Below, piece after piece: positions 4,037 to 5,279 of a DNA stretch of 5,279 bases. The stretch is from JACDAN01 sp035697545. Lineage in GTDB: Bacteria > Actinomycetota > Thermoleophilia > Gaiellales > Gaiellaceae. Position 1 is the stretch's first letter, and the number at the start of each line of letters is the position of its first letter. The stretch covers positions 1 through 5,279 of the forward strand of contig DASSCT010000165.1 in the NCBI GenBank assembly GCA_035697545.1. The letters run 5' to 3'. The notes beneath the pieces are model-generated. The model was not told where the DNA came from and ran no database searches. It saw only the letters and a program-made list of their open reading frames with translations. The position numbers and the translations under genes are program-made.

Positions 4037-4607
4037 CGACTGGCTAAAAGCGGTCCTCGAGACTCCGGGGCTCACCGCGCTCCGCGATCCGTCTGAGGCC
4101 AGGAAGATGCTGCTCGAGGACAGTTTGCGCGGTGTGGAGGTGGCAGCGAGCGTCGAAGGCCCGATCGTCGACGTCGGCTCCGGCGGAGGCGCGCCGGGTA
4201 TCCCGCTCGCTGCGGCCCTTTCCGACCGCGAGGTGACGCTGCTCGAGGCGGAACGCCGGAAGGCGGACTTCCTCAGGCGCTGGGAAGCCGAGCTTCCCAA
4301 CCTGCGCGTCGTCTGGGGGCGCGCCGAGGAGCAGGAGACCGATCAGTTCGGCGTAGCCGTGGCGAAGGCGCTCGCGCAGCCACCGGTCGCCGCAGAGTGG
4401 TGCCTGCCGCTTGTCCGTCCGGGTGGTGCAGCGGTTCTCTGGGTCGGCCCGAGCGCGGAGCTCGCACGTGTCGCTCGGGTCGCCGAGCAGCTCGGCGCTG
4501 CGCCACCGGAAGAGCGCGACGGCCTGGTCGTGATCCGCAAGCTGAAACCGACGCCGCCTGGCTTTCCGCGCCGTCCTGGGCTCGCCAGGAAACGTCCGTT
4601 GGCCTGA
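4017..4607 (+). CDS. rsmG: 16S rRNA (guanine-527-N7) methyltransferase RsmG (GidB)
   Basis: RsmG transfers a methyl group from S-adenosylmethionine to N7 of G527 in 16S rRNA; its loss gives low-level streptomycin resistance in several bacteria. The 196-residue product shows LTALRDPSEA at 19-28 and a DSL at 35-37. The SAM-binding glycine loop is VDVGSGGGAPGIPLA at 51-65, followed by LLEAERRKADFL at 75-86 and a PLVRPGG loop at 131-137. The C-terminus KPTPPGFPRRPG at 177-188 is typical. The only usable start is a TTG inside jag (20-nt overlap); an in-frame TGA at 3984 blocks anything longer. The protein lacks roughly 25-30 N-terminal residues compared with E. coli RsmG. The usual His of the RH-x-x-DSL motif is absent (MLLEDSL), and the usual SRA/ARA is AKA at 116-118. 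Family identity is firm; full activity is less certain. Confidence 0.92.
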   Translation: MSHRVLDDWLKAVLETPGLTALRDPSEARKMLLEDSLRGVEVAASVEGPIVDVGSGGGAPGIPLAAALSDREVTLLEAERRKADFLRRWEAELPNLRVVWGRAEEQETDQFGVAVAKALAQPPVAAEWCLPLVRPGGAAVLWVGPSAELARVARVAEQLGAAPPEERDGLVVIRKLKPTPPGFPRRPGLARKRPLA

Positions 4608-4626
4608 GTAGCGTGACGGCAGCGGG

Positions 4627-5279
4627 ATGGCCATCTACGCGCTCGCCAACCAGAAGGGCGGGGTCGGAAAGACCACGACCGCGATCAACCTCGCCGCCTG
4701 CCTCGCGGAAGCGGGCGAGCCGACGCTGCTCATCGATCTCGACCCACAGGCGAACGCGACGTCGGGGCTCGGTGAGCGCGCCAACGGGGTCTCGAGCTTC
4801 GACCTGCTCGACGGCGCGCCGGCCGACGAGCTCGCGGCCAGAACGAGGTTCGCGAACCTCGAGCTGATCCCGGCTCGATCCGACCTGGCCGGAGCCGCCG
4901 TTTCGCTGGCGCTGCGCGACGACGCCGAGCGCTACCTCGCGGACGCCCTCCGGCCCACGGCGTCGCGCTACCGGTATGTGTTTCTCGACTGCCCGCCCTC
5001 GCTCGGCCCGCTGACCGTCAATGCGCTTGCCGCCGCCGACCGCGTGCTCGTCCCGGTTCAGGCTGAGTACTACGCGCTCGAGGGCGTGGCTCAGATCCTG
5101 GAGTCAATCGAGGCCGTCCGGGCCCGGCTCAACCCCAAGCTGACGCTGGCCGGGCTTCTGCTCACGATGGTCGACGGACGCACGCGCCTCGCCGCGGAGG
5201 TGTCCGCGGAGCTCGCTCGGCACTTTGGCCAGCTCGTGTTCAAGACGCACGTTCCGCGGTCGGTTCGGATCGCCGAGGC
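4627..5279 (+). CDS. parA: ParA/Soj chromosome-partitioning ATPase (3' end outside window)
   Basis: ParA is a Walker-type ATPase that binds DNA non-specifically as an ATP dimer and, with ParB on parS, separates origins; Soj homologues also modulate DnaA. The visible 217 residues run without a stop to the edge. The deviant Walker A KGGVGKTTTA at 10-19 carries the signature Lys10 and the phosphate-binding Lys15. Walker A' LLIDLDPQANAT is at 34-45. Walker B YVFLDCPP is at 117-124 with Asp121. EYYALEGV is at 147-154, and the sequence ends within VPRSVRIAE (209-217), the conserved basic DNA-binding motif that usually reads on as SEAPS or similar. About 35-50 residues are probably missing. The ATG is 19 nt after rsmG and puts the Walker A at the normal distance from the N-terminus. 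The Shine-Dalgarno is poor. parB would be expected next. Confidence 0.96.
   Translation, partial: MAIYALANQKGGVGKTTTAINLAACLAEAGEPTLLIDLDPQANATSGLGERANGVSSFDLLDGAPADELAARTRFANLELIPARSDLAGAAVSLALRDDAERYLADALRPTASRYRYVFLDCPPSLGPLTVNALAAADRVLVPVQAEYYALEGVAQILESIEAVRARLNPKLTLAGLLLTMVDGRTRLAAEVSAELARHFGQLVFKTHVPRSVRIAE

Noticed and set aside
4608..5279. parS site near parA
   Set aside because: I looked for the TGTTTCACGTGAAACA-like palindrome across the window and found no convincing match.
1..5279. Accessory or previously undescribed multi-gene system
   Set aside because: Every coding frame of substance is a recognised member of the conserved origin cluster in standard order, and there is no insertion sequence, tRNA, long repeat or compositional break.

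Overview
This window is a chromosomal replication-origin neighbourhood from a GC-rich bacterium. On the right, in order, are rpmH, rnpA, yidD, yidC, jag, rsmG and parA, all on the + strand. Divergent from them on the left is dnaA on the - strand. This order is the widely conserved bacterial origin cluster. High GC, GTG/TTG starts, a single-domain YidC without a large periplasmic domain, and a Jag (KH-R3H) protein after yidC all fit an actinobacterium. The DnaA linker (domain II) is only about 20 residues, unlike the long linkers of Streptomyces, so a deep-branching lineage such as Thermoleophilia or Rubrobacteria is plausible. That lineage guess is inference and was not tested by any search.

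Layout: 1-70 is the short tail downstream of dnaA (dnaN would be expected beyond the edge). 71-1417 is dnaA. 1418-1745 is a 328-bp non-coding divergent region. It holds a convincing dnaA promoter, at least two good DnaA boxes plus weaker ones, an AT-rich patch, two inverted-repeat structures and a -10-like element for rpmH. It is the best oriC candidate in the window. 1746-4607 is a tightly packed run: rpmH, then rnpA after 24 nt, yidD overlapping rnpA by 4 nt, yidC after 46 nt, jag overlapping yidC by 4 nt, and rsmG overlapping jag by 20 nt. parA follows after 19 nt and runs off the right edge.

Functionally the genes join replication initiation (DnaA) and chromosome segregation (ParA) to core translation (L34, RNase P protein, 16S rRNA methylation by RsmG) and membrane-protein insertion (YidC, YidD, and the RNA-binding Jag/KhpB). 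If replication starts at 1418-1745, every gene in the window is transcribed away from the origin, in the direction of fork movement.

I found no mobile element, CRISPR array, tRNA, parS site or accessory defence-like system. The window is an ordinary conserved core region. The points worth a second look are cis-elements in the dnaA-rpmH gap, palindromes at the rnpA start, and a short, divergent RsmG.
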